A stretch of DNA of 64,000 nucleotides, taken from assembly GCA_003254885.1 (NCBI GenBank), contig QANT01009265.1, forward strand, positions 1 through 64,000, given 5' to 3'. Below are positions 47,453-59,687 of the stretch, one piece after another. Under the pieces are notes generated by a model. It was not told the DNA's origin, searched no databases, and saw only the letters and a list, made by a program, of their open reading frames with translations. Numbering within the stretch: position 1 is the first letter of the stretch; the number at the start of each line of letters is the position of its first letter. This stretch comes from Purshia tridentata (Eukaryota; Streptophyta; Magnoliopsida; Rosales; Rosaceae). Both the position numbers and the translations under genes were made by a program.

Positions 47453-49014
47453 TCACTTCCAAAGCTCTTCCATTGGGATCCCGCGCTCACGAGCAACATC
47501 ACGGAACTGCCTCATTTTCTGTACTGCAACTACAGTGGCCCTGGCATTGTTAAGAGCATTCTTACTTCCAAGTTGCTTTCCTAGAGCATTTTCAACACCT
47601 GCCATTTCTAGAACAATTCTCACAGACCCTCCAGCAATAACTCCAGTACCAGGGGAAGCAGGTCTAAGCATCACCTTTGCTGCTCCATAATCTCCCTCAG
47701 ATCTGCATTTCATTAGGTCAACAAAAGAGTAAATGCAAATTGACATGAGATGAGGAGATGCTGCATCCCCAAAGAGTATTGACATTGTAAATTACAAAGT
47801 TCTATGATGTCTATAACAGGAATTTAGTAGCTCCAAGTTCAGGGCCATCTCATGTCATGTCTCTATTGTGTTATTTGTAATAAGAAATTGGGAGAATAGG
47901 AAAGCACTTGCTTCTGCCCAAAATTGGGGTAATTAAGAGACGCTTCTCCATGAGGAAATGTATGTTCGACAGCCCTATAATCATTGTATGTGATACTCCG
48001 ATGCATACACAAGACTACTCCAATGGATGCACACTAATTCAAGTAGACCTATTATGCAATGCGAGCAAACTACAAAGGTACCAACTAAACTTTAACAAAA
48101 TTCAATTCTCATTGTCTCGGACCTTAGACTCCAAATTTAACCAATCCGCATAGTGTCTCAAACACTTCAAATTCTGAAATAAGCAGGGCGTACCAGAAAA
48201 AATGCAATCAAATTCAATTCACATTCTACAAGACCTTAAATGCAGTATTTTCCACACCACCAAAAGATTACACACACATTTCAACCAAAATAGATCAAAC
48301 CGAGTAGAAATGACAATACCTATGAGGAAAAGTCAAGTACTTGGTCATGGGCACAGTGATAATGTTCCTTCTAGCATTCACAGCAGACTTTTGAACTGCC
48401 CCAATAACCTCCTTGGCCTTGCCAACACCAACACCCACATTGCCCTGCTTGTCACCCACAACCACAATAGCTCTAAAATGCAATTGCTTGCCTCCTTTGA
48501 CCACCTTGGTGACCCTCCTCACCTGAACCACCCTCTCCTCAAACCCATCTCTAATTTTCTCTTTCTTCAATTTCCCAAAAGCACCCAACTTTTTCACCTT
48601 GGAGTCCATCACATATATGTCATTGCCCAGAACGCTCACGCCGCTATAGGCTGGGCCGTACAGCTCCTCGTAAGCTGCGGCTATCTCGTCCTCGTCCTCA
48701 ATGGAGTCGTCGTCGAAGGAAGGCGGGGGAACGAAGCCCTCGGGGGCCTCCGGGGGCTCGAATACGCCGTCGTATTCCGGGTCCTCGTTGTCGAAGAAGG
48801 AGGTTTCGACGTCGGCTGCTGCGGCATTGAAAGTGGTGGTGGTGGGGCGTGAAGAAGAAGATATATGAGAGAGGAAGAGAGAGAGGGGTTTTCTGGTTTT
48901 GGTTATGGAGGTAGTGGTGGCAGCGGTGAAAGGGAGGAGAGAAAGACGTGGAGAGGTGTGGAGAGAGAGAGAGGAGAGAGAAGAGAGGGTTGAAGAGGTT
49001 GTGGTCATGGCCAT
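47453..49014 (-). CDS. RPS5: Chloroplast 30S ribosomal protein S5 (uS5c), nuclear-encoded
   Basis: Two exons on the minus strand, 48320-49014 and 47453-47702 (314 residues). Residues 1 to about 60 are Ser/Thr-rich with few acids, a chloroplast transit peptide. Residues 68-130 form an acidic linker, typical of plastid S5. The S5 N-domain (RNA-binding) is at about 158-222 ([39 protein letters not shown]). The C-domain follows the intron ([40 protein letters not shown]). The Arabidopsis counterpart At2g33800 (SCABRA1) has about the same length. The protein sits in the small plastid ribosomal subunit and is needed for plastid translation and normal leaf development. The intron split inside PHR|SEGD is in phase. 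Antisense open frames over exon 1 come from its GC- and CT-rich codons. Confidence 0.93.
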
Positions 49015-49043
49015 GGTGGAGGGTGTGAGAGATTGGGTTCAGT

Positions 49044-49057
49044 GGGTATCTTATCCC
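49044..49057 (-). promoter_or_regulatory. I-box-like GATAAG element in the RPS5 leader
   Basis: On the gene strand the sequence reads GGGATAAGATACCC, about 30 bases before the ATG. It contains the GATAAG core found in light-regulated plant promoters and is nearly palindromic. The role is inferred from the motif alone. Confidence 0.3.
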
Positions 49058-49558
49058 ATCACTCATCACCAAGACGATGATGATGTGTAAATATGATGTT
49101 GCAATTATCTGAGGTGAATTAAACGGCTAGTCGTTGTCCTTCATACGACTTATCGTTACATGGACAAAGTTCTTTTTCTTTTCTTTTGTTGATTCAGGTG
49201 ATGAAAGAGTAAGTGCTCTATTAGTGGAGTTACCAACTAACGATGAGACTAAAATATATGGATATGGAATTTTTTCTCGTATAAAGGAGACTAATTGAAA
49301 TGAAGATAATGTATGGTATATCACTTTTATTCCATTGAGTATACAATTTACATCACAAATTGAAGAAGTTTACATTACAAAAAGAATTTGTGTTTCCTAT
49401 TCTTACAAATTACTCTCATTTCCTGTATATGTCTTCTCATGAAACATGAGGAACATAAATTAATGATGAATATCATCATCATGTGTAGGTCAGTAACAGT
49501 CAATATACAATAGATATACTACGGTCTTCGGCCCTTGGGAAGCCACCAGCACCACCAA
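49058..49558. other. Spacer between RPS5 start and LEC2 end
   Basis: About 500 bases, AT-rich. RPS5 promoter on the left and LEC2 3' untranslated region on the right. No extra gene seen. Confidence 0.4.
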
Positions 49559-52202
49559 CTAGGTGTTATCGTCATTCAATATCATGTCATTATAATCCAA
49601 AAGACTATAATTGTAACGATCGACTTCCGGTAGCGCCCCAAGGCCTTGGTAGCAGTCCTCATCGAAGTGATCCTCCACCGTCCTCTCCATTCTGTGTGAT
49701 GAAGATGGTGCCAACGATGATGGAGCCCCGATATCCACTGCCATAGCTGGTTGTGTATATGTTATTGTTTCTACTCTAGTGACATTGTTGGATGCTCCAG
49801 TAGTAGCTTCCTCCTGCGGTCTATTTGAAGAGGAAGCATGATCCATACACACTGCCACCAGAGCATTTGTTTCTAATTGATCCTTAGGTTGTAGTTGTTC
49901 GATTAGTAGAGCTAGGGACGATTCATCTTCTTCGTCCCTAGCTACATAGTTTGGGTATGAAGGGGTGTATAGGGTTTTGTTGTTGGTCTTAGAGTTGGGG
50001 AAGTTGGTGTTCGTGCTAGGGTTTTGGTTTTTAGGGTTAGTCATGGTTGTGTGTTGTTGAAGGTTAGAGGAGGAGGGCTCAGCTACATCAGTTCCTGGTC
50101 TTGAGCCGCTTTCTATGGAGACGTACTGTTCCCTCGCATGAAAAAGAAGCTTTATAAGCTAAAGAAAATTATAACATGCAAAAGTATTAAATAGCAATTT
50201 TTCTTTTAGTACAAATAAAATAGCAAATATTGAATTAAAGTTCAAATTTATATTTAATGCATGGCCCACGTAACTGAATGCTATATTATATAAGACAAGT
50301 CTAAGCAGCAGTTTTTACTCTTCTACTCTGTATGTGTGTGGAAGAATCTTTTTTTCAGTTTTTCAGGCTGTCTTTGTGTAACGCAAGTCCTGCCAACTAG
50401 TTGGAAACTTGGAAGCGTTTCAAAACTCTCACAGGGTGTCAAGTACTCGTGCAAAGCACCTGTTTAGTCCTAGCTGTTTAGTCAATGTTACCAGCACATC
50501 ATCTACTAGGCTCCATCACTGGCCTTCCTATTTTGTCCATATCTACACCTTCCATTTTGTCTTAATTAATTAATTTCTCCCTTGCACCCTGCACTCTCCT
50601 CCACCAAGGATATTGTCATTAATAGGAAAACGTTAAGGGCAATATGGTCACCATGCACGCAACTCAAACAAACTTTCCTTTAATCTGTAACAAATTTTGT
50701 ATAGAGAGAGAGAAACTCACAAGGTTCTTGCATTCATCTTCGTACAGACAAATGCAATCTCCCACTCCCAGCTTGTTTTCCTGAACGAAGTCTCCTGTTA
50801 CATTGAAAATAGATAGAGTGAGTGAACAAAATATCAATGCATGTGTAATTGTCAAAGAGAGAGAGACCCAAAATGAACTTGATTGATGGTTTTACCTGTA
50901 TATTCGAGTATATACATCCTGCTCTTGTTATTTGACCAGTACCTGTGTTAAAAGTAGAAAAAAAAATGGCTTTAACTCTTTCTGTATACATGGGGTTCAA
51001 ATAATATTAACATACTGTACCCATACACACTTACTTGTATCTGAATCCCCACTCTTGGTTAGAATAAACATCTCTGATCATCAGTGGGATGCCTTCCTTG
51101 TCAGAGAGGACTGGAAGGTTTTCCTCTGCCTCCTTCTGTGAGAAAGAAGTAGATAACACAGTAGGTCAGAGACTTTATATATTTTAATATAATGTATTTA
51201 AAAAGATGAGGAGGGAAATAAATAGAGAGCACATTTTTGGGTGCAAAAATCAAAAAGTTTTGACGAAAGGAATTGTTTTTGGGAAGTCTAGATCAGATTC
51301 ATGTTACAGACTTGCGTAGTCCAGAAGAGTAAAACAAATCAAAGTGGAGGTTTTGGTTGGCCCTTTAATTACTTCCATTTTTCCCATCGTCGTTTCTTAG
51401 AAAAAATAGTAAAAAGGGAATGAAAATCAAGTAAGAAAGATTTTAAAGAGGCAAACAAAAACCTCACCTTTGGAAGGACAATCCTGCTCAAAGATCCAAC
51501 ATCACTATTCTTTAACTCCTTCTTTAGCAACACTTTTAGTTTCTGTCCAACAGAAGGTACATAAAAAAAATATAAGAAACAAATACGAAATTATAGTGTA
51601 AATTAATATAAAACCATGCAAATTGAGATTTGAGACAAACCCACCTTATTATCCGGAGTGCAGAATGTGTAAAGGTCCTTATCGGGGTTCTGCGTATCAA
51701 AACCAGCACCAGATGATGTGGCCGCCATAATCCTTCTATCCTCCCCCTGAGTTGAAGCAGAGCCACTGGAGGAAGAAGAATCACCGGAAGCAGCATTGGA
51801 TCTGCTCAACATGATTCTCCTTTGGCGTGCCAGCTTTCTTTCTTTTCTTGCGGCCTTGGATAAAAGTGCTGCTTGGTCTTGCTCTCCAGAGGCCACCAAA
51901 GCTGGTGGCTGCGGACAACAGGGCACACCAATTACTGGCACGTTGTTGAGAGGATATATGGTGGGGTAATGAGGGTATGCGTAGACTGGTGCTAGGTACT
52001 GACCCGGATAATAATAGTACCGAGAAGCTGAAGAAATAGAAGGAGCTGAAGGGAATCTCTCTGCTGGTTCATGGGTAATGGAAAACTGTGGATGGTCCTG
52101 AGGAGAAACCAAGTTTGGTTGCCCCTGCATGGTGGAGTTTATGGCGGTGGTTGTGGAGGTGGTGGTGGGGAAGAAAGGTGGACGAAAGTTCTCCATTTCC
52201 AA
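49559..52202 (-). CDS. LEC2: LEC2-type B3-domain embryo regulator
   Basis: Six minus-strand exons: 51645-52202, 51468-51542, 51035-51135, 50896-50942, 50721-50794, 49559-50125 (473 residues). The B3 DNA-binding domain spans about 187-287: KVLLKKELKNSDVGSLSRIV, LPKKEAEENLPVLSDKEGIP, RDVYSNQEWGFRYKYWSNNK and SRMYILEYTGDFVQ..GDCICLYEDECKNL. The words LSDKEGI, RDV(F/Y)S, WSNNKSRMY and YEDE.KNLY fit LEC2 better than FUS3 or ABI3. N-terminal MENFRPPF resembles LEC2's MDNFLPF. A basic run KAARKERKLARQRR (117-130) matches the B2-like region of ABI3/LEC2 proteins. After B3, VARDEEDESSLALLIEQL parallels LEC2's PRDEEEASIAMLIGNL. Six exons are the family pattern. LEC2 binds RY (CATGCA) elements and switches on seed maturation and embryo identity. 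Longer than Arabidopsis LEC2 (363 residues), mostly in the tail, which ends in an acidic stretch that may activate transcription. Confidence 0.88.
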
Positions 52203-53400
52203 ATGAGCTAAGAAAGTGATACTTAGGGAGGGTCTATGGGGGTTGGTTGATGATAATCAGAGAAGAGGGGAAGGGCTGCTAGGCTAGATTGGGATGGGGT
52301 GGCTGGTGTTGGGTTGGGGTGGTATAAGAAGGCCATGGGGGGTGGGGGAGCTTGGGATGCTGCCAGTGGAGAGAGCACAAGTGTGGCAGAGGGGTTGGTG
52401 TGGAAGGAGTAGAGAAATAAGAAAAATAAAAAGAAGCAGGAATTGAGAGTGAGAGAATTCATATGGGAGGAGGAGTATGGAAGAATTGTGGTCCAATGGG
52501 GTGGAGTGAGTGACAAGTGGCCGGAGGCAACTGGGTTTTGTTCACCCAACTGACCACTATTTGGGCGTAAAGAGAGATCAGAATCAGAGAGATGAAAGAG
52601 AGAGTTACCAGTAGAGAGGATCCAAAGTTGGCGCCCTTTGTGGTTCAAATGTGGCAGACTTGGGCTCATCTTGCACAGAACACCATGAAAAACCATGGCT
52701 AGTCCAATCATTCACTGCCCTATATCAAAACACCACACCACTCTGCTTCTCTCACAGTCATCGCTCCTCTTCCAAAGACCTCATTCACACTCTCTCCTAC
52801 TCACACTCTTTCTCTGTCTAAAGCCAGTATCCCAAGGAGGCAAACATGGACAATGTGGGTTGAGGTGGGTTGGGTGGGTCGGGTGGATTTTTGGGTTTAT
52901 CTTTAATAAGAGGAAAAGGTTAGTTAAGTGCTATTTCCAGGAATTTCCTTACTTTGCAACGATTCAAGTGTCAATGCCACAAATGTCACATCAAGAGAAC
53001 CTAAACCCAACAATGTGAATTAAGTCTCCCCAAAAATAGCACACCACCCACCTAGACCTCTAAAGGTTGTTTTAGTTTTATTTTTTGTGTTTAATAATTA
53101 ATATTTTTCATATTTGGGGAGTTAGGGCTCGTTCTTATATGTTATAATTTAATATATATTTTAAAAGTTAGGTAATGTTAGGAATGTGAGTAAACAATTG
53201 TAATAATGTTTGGAATGTGAGTAAAAGAGGGGCATCAACCCTTGATGAACTGAGTGAAATTTGTGCTTTCATCTTCGGCGTGATTTGAAACTCTTCATGG
53301 TTTGATGCCACGTCTTGCTTGTTTGTCATTTGTTTGACCACAAAGCACGAATCGAAGCCACCTTTGAGTCCATCCTGCATCAAATAAATTTCTTCATTAA
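52203..53400 (-). promoter_or_regulatory. LEC2 upstream region with GA-repeat tract
   Basis: On the plus strand GAGAG words cluster at about 52568-52620 (AAAGAGAGATC, CAGAGAGATG, AAAGAGAGAG, AGTAGAGAGG), roughly 370-420 bases before the LEC2 ATG. In Arabidopsis a repressive LEC2 element and GAGA motifs recruit Polycomb to silence the gene after germination, so this tract is a candidate counterpart. CT-rich pyrimidine runs follow at 52740-52815. Long open frames here (such as 52223-52711 on the minus strand) have no domain and look like leader sequence. Confidence 0.35.
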
Positions 53401-53727
53401 CATGAATACTTAACATGGAAAAAAGATAACCTAGAGCCTAGAGGTAATACCAAAAAGAAATTATGTACCCTGCAGCATAATTAGGAGACTACCATCTTTG
53501 CCATAAGACAATATTGAAAGAAAATTATAGTGACGAGATCATGAAAATTTTGCTACTTTCCAAAAATTTAGTGAAGGAAACAATTAAACTTTTGTCATCT
53601 CTATTATACTATCAGCATTAAATGCCATCCAAGGAAGGAAAAAAATTTCATGGAGATGGGAAAAGAAAATTTCTAGATATGCTTGATAAGATGATTTTTA
53701 TACTACATATACAAATGTATGTACTAC

Positions 53728-53740
<13 letters not shown>

Positions 53741-53764
<24 letters not shown>
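53741..53764. repeat. (TG)n microsatellite
   Basis: A TG run flanked by TATATA on both sides. Confidence 0.95.
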
Positions 53765-53772
<8 letters not shown>

Positions 53773-54345
53773 TGCGTGCCTGTGTGTGCATGCACATACA
53801 TATATATAATTAGATCTTTAAGCTAATCTTTAGGAACCAAACACTAGAAATATTAAGAGTGAAACAAGAGACATTTTTCAGGCAAAATAAGTTCGAAACA
53901 AGATACAGGATTAAAACTATGCAATTCTGCTAGGAGAAAGGAGTATATCTGGCTATAACAGCACAGAGGAGTGATATCATGTGCCATTGTTCACTTCACT
54001 ATCTGTTTGTAAGTTGATTGCTTCTACCCATAGTCGCATGGATGACATGCTTTGAAAGCAATCTAAGAAGCCATGGTCAAGGAAGAACAAGAGCACACAG
54101 CTGACTGAAAACATAATCTATAGATACTAATTTGTCCATATAAGTCAATCCAACAACACATAAGTCAAGCTGGAGATCTTAATAGAGGGCATGATAACTC
54201 GAGTCATTTATACAAAATCCAAACACGCTACCTGCTGAACAAAGAAATCGTGTATATATCATAATAACAACGCTGAAGATTAACAAATCAACGTGACTTT
54301 CTCATTAGTAACAAGCATAATATTTGAATTGGAAAAACAATTAAC

Positions 54346-54605
54346 CTCATCAGATGAAAACCATATGATGCGGTGTTGGTGCCTAGTACTTATAGAGTTG
54401 ACCACAGAATCACTGAAGTACGCAGATTGACTAGGAAATTTTTCCATGGCAACGAATATCTCTTATATTCATCACCACAGTGAAACTTCAACTGCTTTAA
54501 AGATCTTCTAGGAAGAAATGAAAAGAAGATTTGATAGCACTAACAGTGAAGAAAAATGTGAGTACTGAATTGTGAAGGGACCCTGTGCAGAGCTCGCTTT
54601 ATATA
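54346..54605 (-). other. Candidate promoter plus first coding exon of an unrecognised gene
   Basis: On the minus strand a near-ideal plant TATA box, CTATATAAAG (about 54597-54606), is followed by ~150 bases of leader and an ATG in strong context (TTGCCATGGAA, ATG at 54447). The 34-codon open exon MEKFPSQSAYFSDSVVNSIS + TRHQHRIIWFSSDE ends at a good donor (GATGAG|GTTAAT, exon 54346-54447), phase 0. I do not recognise the protein. One possible continuation is a phase-0 exon with acceptor at 53374 (ATGCAG|GATGGACTC), open to about 53168, but the link is only compatibility of phase. It could be a small gene, a non-coding transcript or chance. Confidence 0.3.
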
Positions 54606-57600
54606 GAGGTGATAAAGAGAGTTTCGACAAAGCTGCATGCAACCAGGCACGCCTAGGTGATTACACCTGCCCTCACGGTTATAATAGATGTCGATCATGG
54701 AGGAAAATGCTCGATCTGTTGAGAAATTTTTCTCTAAACGACAAATTGGGTAAGTAGATCAATTTGTCTTTTGTCCGTTCCTCTTTTATTTGCTTTTATT
54801 TTTTTAATTGAAATTACGAAGCGTTGCGAAAAAAGATGCACATGCACAAGGCTTATCCTACTTTCAGTTACCTGAAATTCAGAGTTCAGAGATGGAAAAG
54901 TATTCAACAACTACAGAATAAGTGCATTGGCTAACCAAAGATCCACCTAACATCCTAAGACTATGTAACATATGCTTGGGAAGAGTTATCAAATTTAACA
55001 AGGGTTGTTAGCTGAACAATATAATATGACTTCTTACATGGTTAGAGACTAATATTTGAGCTTCTACTTATTTTTCATTTTTTTAGGAATATGAATTTGA
55101 GTTTAACTGCTTCCAAATAGTAAAAAAAGATAGGGATATATGGTTTTAGTTATGCTATATACTCAACACAGCTAACTACATGAGTAAGGACATTTATGAT
55201 AAATGGCAGCATAGGTTTCTATTCAGAAGTTGTTAAAGATACTAGATTTGTACTCAGAAAGCTGTTATAGATACTGATTTTAGACTATCTTTAGAGATTA
55301 GATGGTATAATTATGAACATGAAGTGAGGTTTAATTCCTTTCATAGAGGGGGGAAATAAAGAAGGAAAACACAACATCATCCTTCATGTTGTATGGAAAT
55401 ATTCAAATACTTTTTACACAAATTTGGAATTGACGAGACTTATGTTCTTTCATGAGGGTTTATATATTCAATATTTTTATAATATCGTAGTAAGTTACAA
55501 ACAAATAAGTCGACACAGAGTAAATAAAAAGTTCAGCATTATAGCAGAAAAAGGGTTGATGTAGACTAGTTCTAGAACTCAGCTTAAGGGTTTTAAAACC
55601 TTTAATTTTAGTCCTTTAGGGCTGTTTGAGTAGTATAATAGTTGTCGGACAAAAAAGTTTTAAGAGAGAAAATGATTACACAAACATTAAAAAGAACCAG
55701 ACAAGGATAATAACAATGTTACTAAAAAAGGTAGTTAAAGAAGAAGAATATAAAGATGAGCATATAGACCCCTCTAAGTATTAATCTTTAAATCTGAATT
55801 CTATTTCTATTCACTTATAAAAGATACAAAATGAAGTCATCTGAGCATAGATAATTTAGTGTAATCTATAAAAATCTTGTCTCAGTTTGGAATACCTAAA
55901 CTGCTCAATCTACATAAATTAGAATTTTACTAGGACTAAGAGAAGAGGGATGAAACAAGGTTACATGAATAATTCACTCTGCATCCCAAATAATAATCTT
56001 TAGTATCTGTCCGCCCTGAATAACTTACTCATGCAACACACTTGTTTTCATGCAAAGAAATCCAACACTGTAAAATACCATAAAGAAATACAACATCCTA
56101 TATTTATTCAGAACAGCGAGTAAATTTACACACATCAGAACTTGCAATGACTTTGGTGAGTGATGCTAACTGGGTACAATGGTACATTTTGTCGGTGTTA
56201 GGTATTGAATTTCAAGCACTACTCACTGTTCACCTAGAAGCCCATGAAATCTTCAAAAGTCAAAGATCTCGACCAACATGGCTATTTAAAAATATCTCCA
56301 GGGATACGAGAATCTGAAACGCCAGCAGGGCAAAAGGAGGCATATATTTAGAGATTAAAGTTCATTACAAGACTACCAATTAGTCTTCCTCCTACTACTA
56401 GATACAATGTAGTACTATCACATTCACTGGAACAACTTATGATAACCCAACCAGGACAAGGTATAAATGTATCACTAATTCTATAGTATGTCTAGATAGA
56501 AAAGATATTTAGAACAACATGTTCCTGAAATAATAAAAATAACGTTGTATGCAGGGGAAAAAAGGTGATGTGTTTTATTGGATTCTGAAGCAATGAAGCT
56601 TTTTTTGGTCAATTTTCTTGGAAATTTGGAAGGGTCCCAACAATACATAAAACTATAAATCTTTTATCACACAACTATATGACAACCTAAAAATGCCATT
56701 AGCAGTCAATCCACTTCAATTAAAGCAACTGGTAACTAAATAAAACAGCATTGGTCGACAATTGAGCATTCTGGTTGGCACTACCAAATATAAAATTTAA
56801 TTCAAACACAAGGGCAAGGGATATTTCACACATATAAGTTCCTTTTACTGTAACTAAGGTAGTCATAGTGATACATAGATAGATAGAATCGTGGCAGGAC
56901 TTTACATGAATGCTAAGCAAAACTAATGCTGAAATTAATGAATATATAAATAAGGTCAGGGGTAAGCACCAAGTGAAAATTAGCAAACAATATGAACAAT
57001 TTTATTGGCTGAAGATGGATTTTTCCTTTTCTTAGTTGCATTCCTTGCATAAGCAAAAACATGCATAAATTCCAGCAGAAAGCACTTCTTTCATAATTTT
57101 TCAATTTTTTAATGACAATGCAATTAAAACTAAGTACAATTGCTCTGTTCTTTCACTTCCTTGAGTAATGAAAGATTAACAAGGACACTTGTTTGTGAAT
57201 TTAGATGGCCAGTGGCCTATTGAACTCAATGCGAACAAGATTTCCCAATGCCCAAGTAAAGTTAAATCATATCTGACATATCTGTATGGGTTTGGGGGAA
57301 GTAACAATTTATTGAATGAGGCCTAATTTTAAAGTTTCTGCTACTTTCCTAGGTTCCTGAAGCAAACAGATTTGGTTTGTTAATCAGATAAGGACCCTTA
57401 ATCAATGGGATAATACAGAAACAACAATGTCCAGTAGTGTAACTAACCTCGCAAGCAGACACTATGAACACGAGAAAGTTGCAGAGGGAATATTCCCATC
57501 CAAATTGGCATTTTGCTTGACTGAAACCGTCGATGCTGGTGCAAGCGGACAACAACTCACCCTCTTCAAAACGTGAGTCCCTTTTGGTTGATTCTTCTCA

Positions 57601-58522
57601 TTCAGCTTCATGCTTAGCACTTGTCTTTTACTAGCTCTGTCTTTCTGCTACATCTTGGCTGGACTCTGGGCTAAGCTTGCTCTTGCTGTTGTTTTCTTTT
57701 CTGCTTCCGTTGGTTTAATGAATTCTTTTCTTGACCAAAAAAAGACAAATTTGGTTGATTCATTCAATACACAGTTCTTCTAAATTAATCAGGTTGCTTT
57801 TGTTGGGGGAGGGGCGTGGGGACGACGAGGTCGGATTTAGTCCCGTTTAGCTAATTTAATCAATTTTGATTAGAAGTATTTCGGTAATGGCATAATGGCA
57901 TTTAGCTAATTTTCTTTAAACTTTTAAGAACAAAAAACACTCCACTATTTAACAAAGTTGGAGCACTACGTAAAGGGATTGGAATTTGGAGCATCACACG
58001 AGGATTACTCGAGTGCTCAATGACCAAAAAAGTGCCTTGACTGGTTCGGTGGGTTTGCCTTAATTCTACATGGACTAAAAGCCCAAAAAAAGACAAGGTG
58101 GGCTTTTCCTTTGAGTTAAAAGTACAAATAGATGGGCCTGTCTAAGCCCATATAAGAAAGACTTCAAGGACACAGCCTAAATAGAGGAAGTGTGATAAGA
58201 AATACAATTAAGGCCCAGCCCAAATCCGGGAATCAAGGTAGCCGAGTGAGTTTGATTCGCGATGCCATGATTCTATCATTTCTATGGCTAAGCATGGTAC
58301 AAGTTAGATTTGGTAAACTAAACGAGTTTTCTTTGTTTCTTTAATCAAACTTTGAATTATTTAGCATTATATTTATATGGTATTTTCCTATAATAAAACT
58401 TTGGGGTTCTCACCCAAAAAGAATGGGACTTTAACCCAAAAAAAAAAAAAAAAAAGTAGAGAAACTCATGTGGGATTGATATTTTTGGGGTCAGAAGTCA
58501 TGGGGTTCAGTGATAATCTATG

Positions 58523-58697
58523 CTTGTGTGGAGTAGATGTAATGAAAAAGAGAATAATTTTATTTTTGTAAGTCGGTGACTACTACTAGTGAAGAAGAAC
58601 ATGTGTCACTACACTTGTGTGGAGTAGATGTAATGAAAAAGAGAATAATTTTATTTTTGTAAGTCGGTGACTAGTGAAGAAGAACATGTGTCACTAC
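58523..58697 (+). repeat. Two-copy ~88-bp tandem duplication in the LEA promoter
   Basis: CTTGTGTGGAGTAGATG...ATGTGTCACTAC is present at 58523-58613 and 58614-58697; the second lacks seven bases (a CTACTA-type slip). Each copy ends in AACATGTGTCACTAC. Confidence 0.88.
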
Positions 58698-58722
58698 GTA
58701 AACCCCCCAGCAATTGAGTTTG

Positions 58723-58731
58723 ACGCGTGTC
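58723..58731 (+). promoter_or_regulatory. CE3-type ABA coupling element
   Basis: ACGCGTGTC lies about 119 bases before the LEA ATG. This is the core of coupling element 3, defined in the barley HVA1 (group 3 LEA) promoter, where it acts with an ACGT-core ABRE. An ACGT core is present close by (CACTACGTAAA, about 58692-58702). Confidence 0.5.
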
Positions 58732-58849
58732 GAGCAACAAGGCTGACACCCTACTTTCCCAATACTCCTTATAACATGCAAAGCGGCGAGCAACCGAAAA
58801 ACACTAAAAACAGAGTCGGAAACTCAAAAACAGGACACACTTAGCAACC

Positions 58850-59687
58850 ATGGCAGTCATTTCTTCCTTAGCAAATAATGCCATCTTCAGCCTCTCCAAG
58901 TCTTTTCCTCATAAAACCTCATCATCGCTCTCTCTCCGTTCTCTCAAAGCCTCCCGAGTCTGCTTCACCTCGGCCTCCAAACACTCCGAGGTAACTAATC
59001 AACTCAGTGGTACCACTAGTATTTTCTTCAATGGAGTTTTTATATATATTCACGTCAATTGCTGTTTGAATTCAATTTCAGGGTCGAAATGCAGCGGAGG
59101 AGAACAGGGATTCGAGGGCTGACAAGGCCTATGACGACAGCAGGGACTGGAGGAACAAGGATCGCGAGTACGGCACCGTTGACATAGACCACAGAGCAAA
59201 AGAGTCCATGAAGGAAGGCCTCGAGAGGTCTAAAGAAACCGCAGAGGAGGCCAAAAACAGAGCCAAAGAAACCGCATACGAAACAAAGGAGAAGGTCAAA
59301 GAAGGAACGAACAGAGCAGTGGAGACGGCGCAAGAGTACGCCCACAGCGCCAAGGAGAAGACCAAGGACGTAGCGGGGTCGGTGGCGGAGACGGCGGAGA
59401 GCGCCAAGGAGAAGACCAAAGACTCCGCCGGGTCGGTGGCGGAGAAGGCCAAACATGGAGCTTACACGGCCGCAGAGAAGACTGAGGATGCGGCGGAGAC
59501 TGTGACGGAGAAGGCCAAGCAGACGGTGAAGAGCGCGTTGGGGGCGGCCAAGGAGACCGGGCAGAAGATCAAAGAGACGGTGGTGGGGACGCCGGATGAG
59601 GAGGCGGGCCGAGTGGAGGTGGTGGTGGATGAGGATGTTGTGGAGTTGAGGAGGCGTGCTGGTAAAAAGACTGATGACAAGAATTGA
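58850..59687 (+). CDS. LEA_4 (group 3) protein with organelle-type presequence
   Basis: Two exons, 58850-58990 and 59082-59687 (248 residues). Residues 1-45 are rich in Ser, Ala, Lys and Arg with almost no acids ([20 protein letters not shown]), typical of a mitochondrial (or plastid) targeting sequence, and the intron lies right after it. From about 75 to 215 there are repeated 11-residue LEA_4 motifs of the [15 protein letters not shown] / [13 protein letters not shown] type, giving an amphipathic helix on drying. The tail [20 protein letters not shown] is shared by a subgroup of these proteins. Such proteins protect membranes and enzymes during desiccation, mainly in seeds. The promoter has a CE3-like element. 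High GC and repeats create long antisense open frames, which are shadows. Confidence 0.88.

Larger units (their letters stand above)
54607..58849. other. Long spacer upstream of the LEA gene
   Basis: About 4.2 kb of AT-rich DNA with no gene I can support. Short open frames (56720-56986, 57349-57555, 57902-58096, minus strand) lack domains. The last 330 bases are the LEA promoter, with a tandem duplication at 58523-58697. Confidence 0.4.

Noticed and set aside
48202-48852. 216-residue frame antisense to RPS5 exon 1
   Set aside because: Shadow of the GC-rich coding exon; reverse translation of conserved S5 codons.
52223-52711. 162-residue minus-strand frame upstream of LEC2
   Set aside because: Low-complexity Ser/Pro/Leu sequence in the leader and promoter, no domain and different frame from LEC2.
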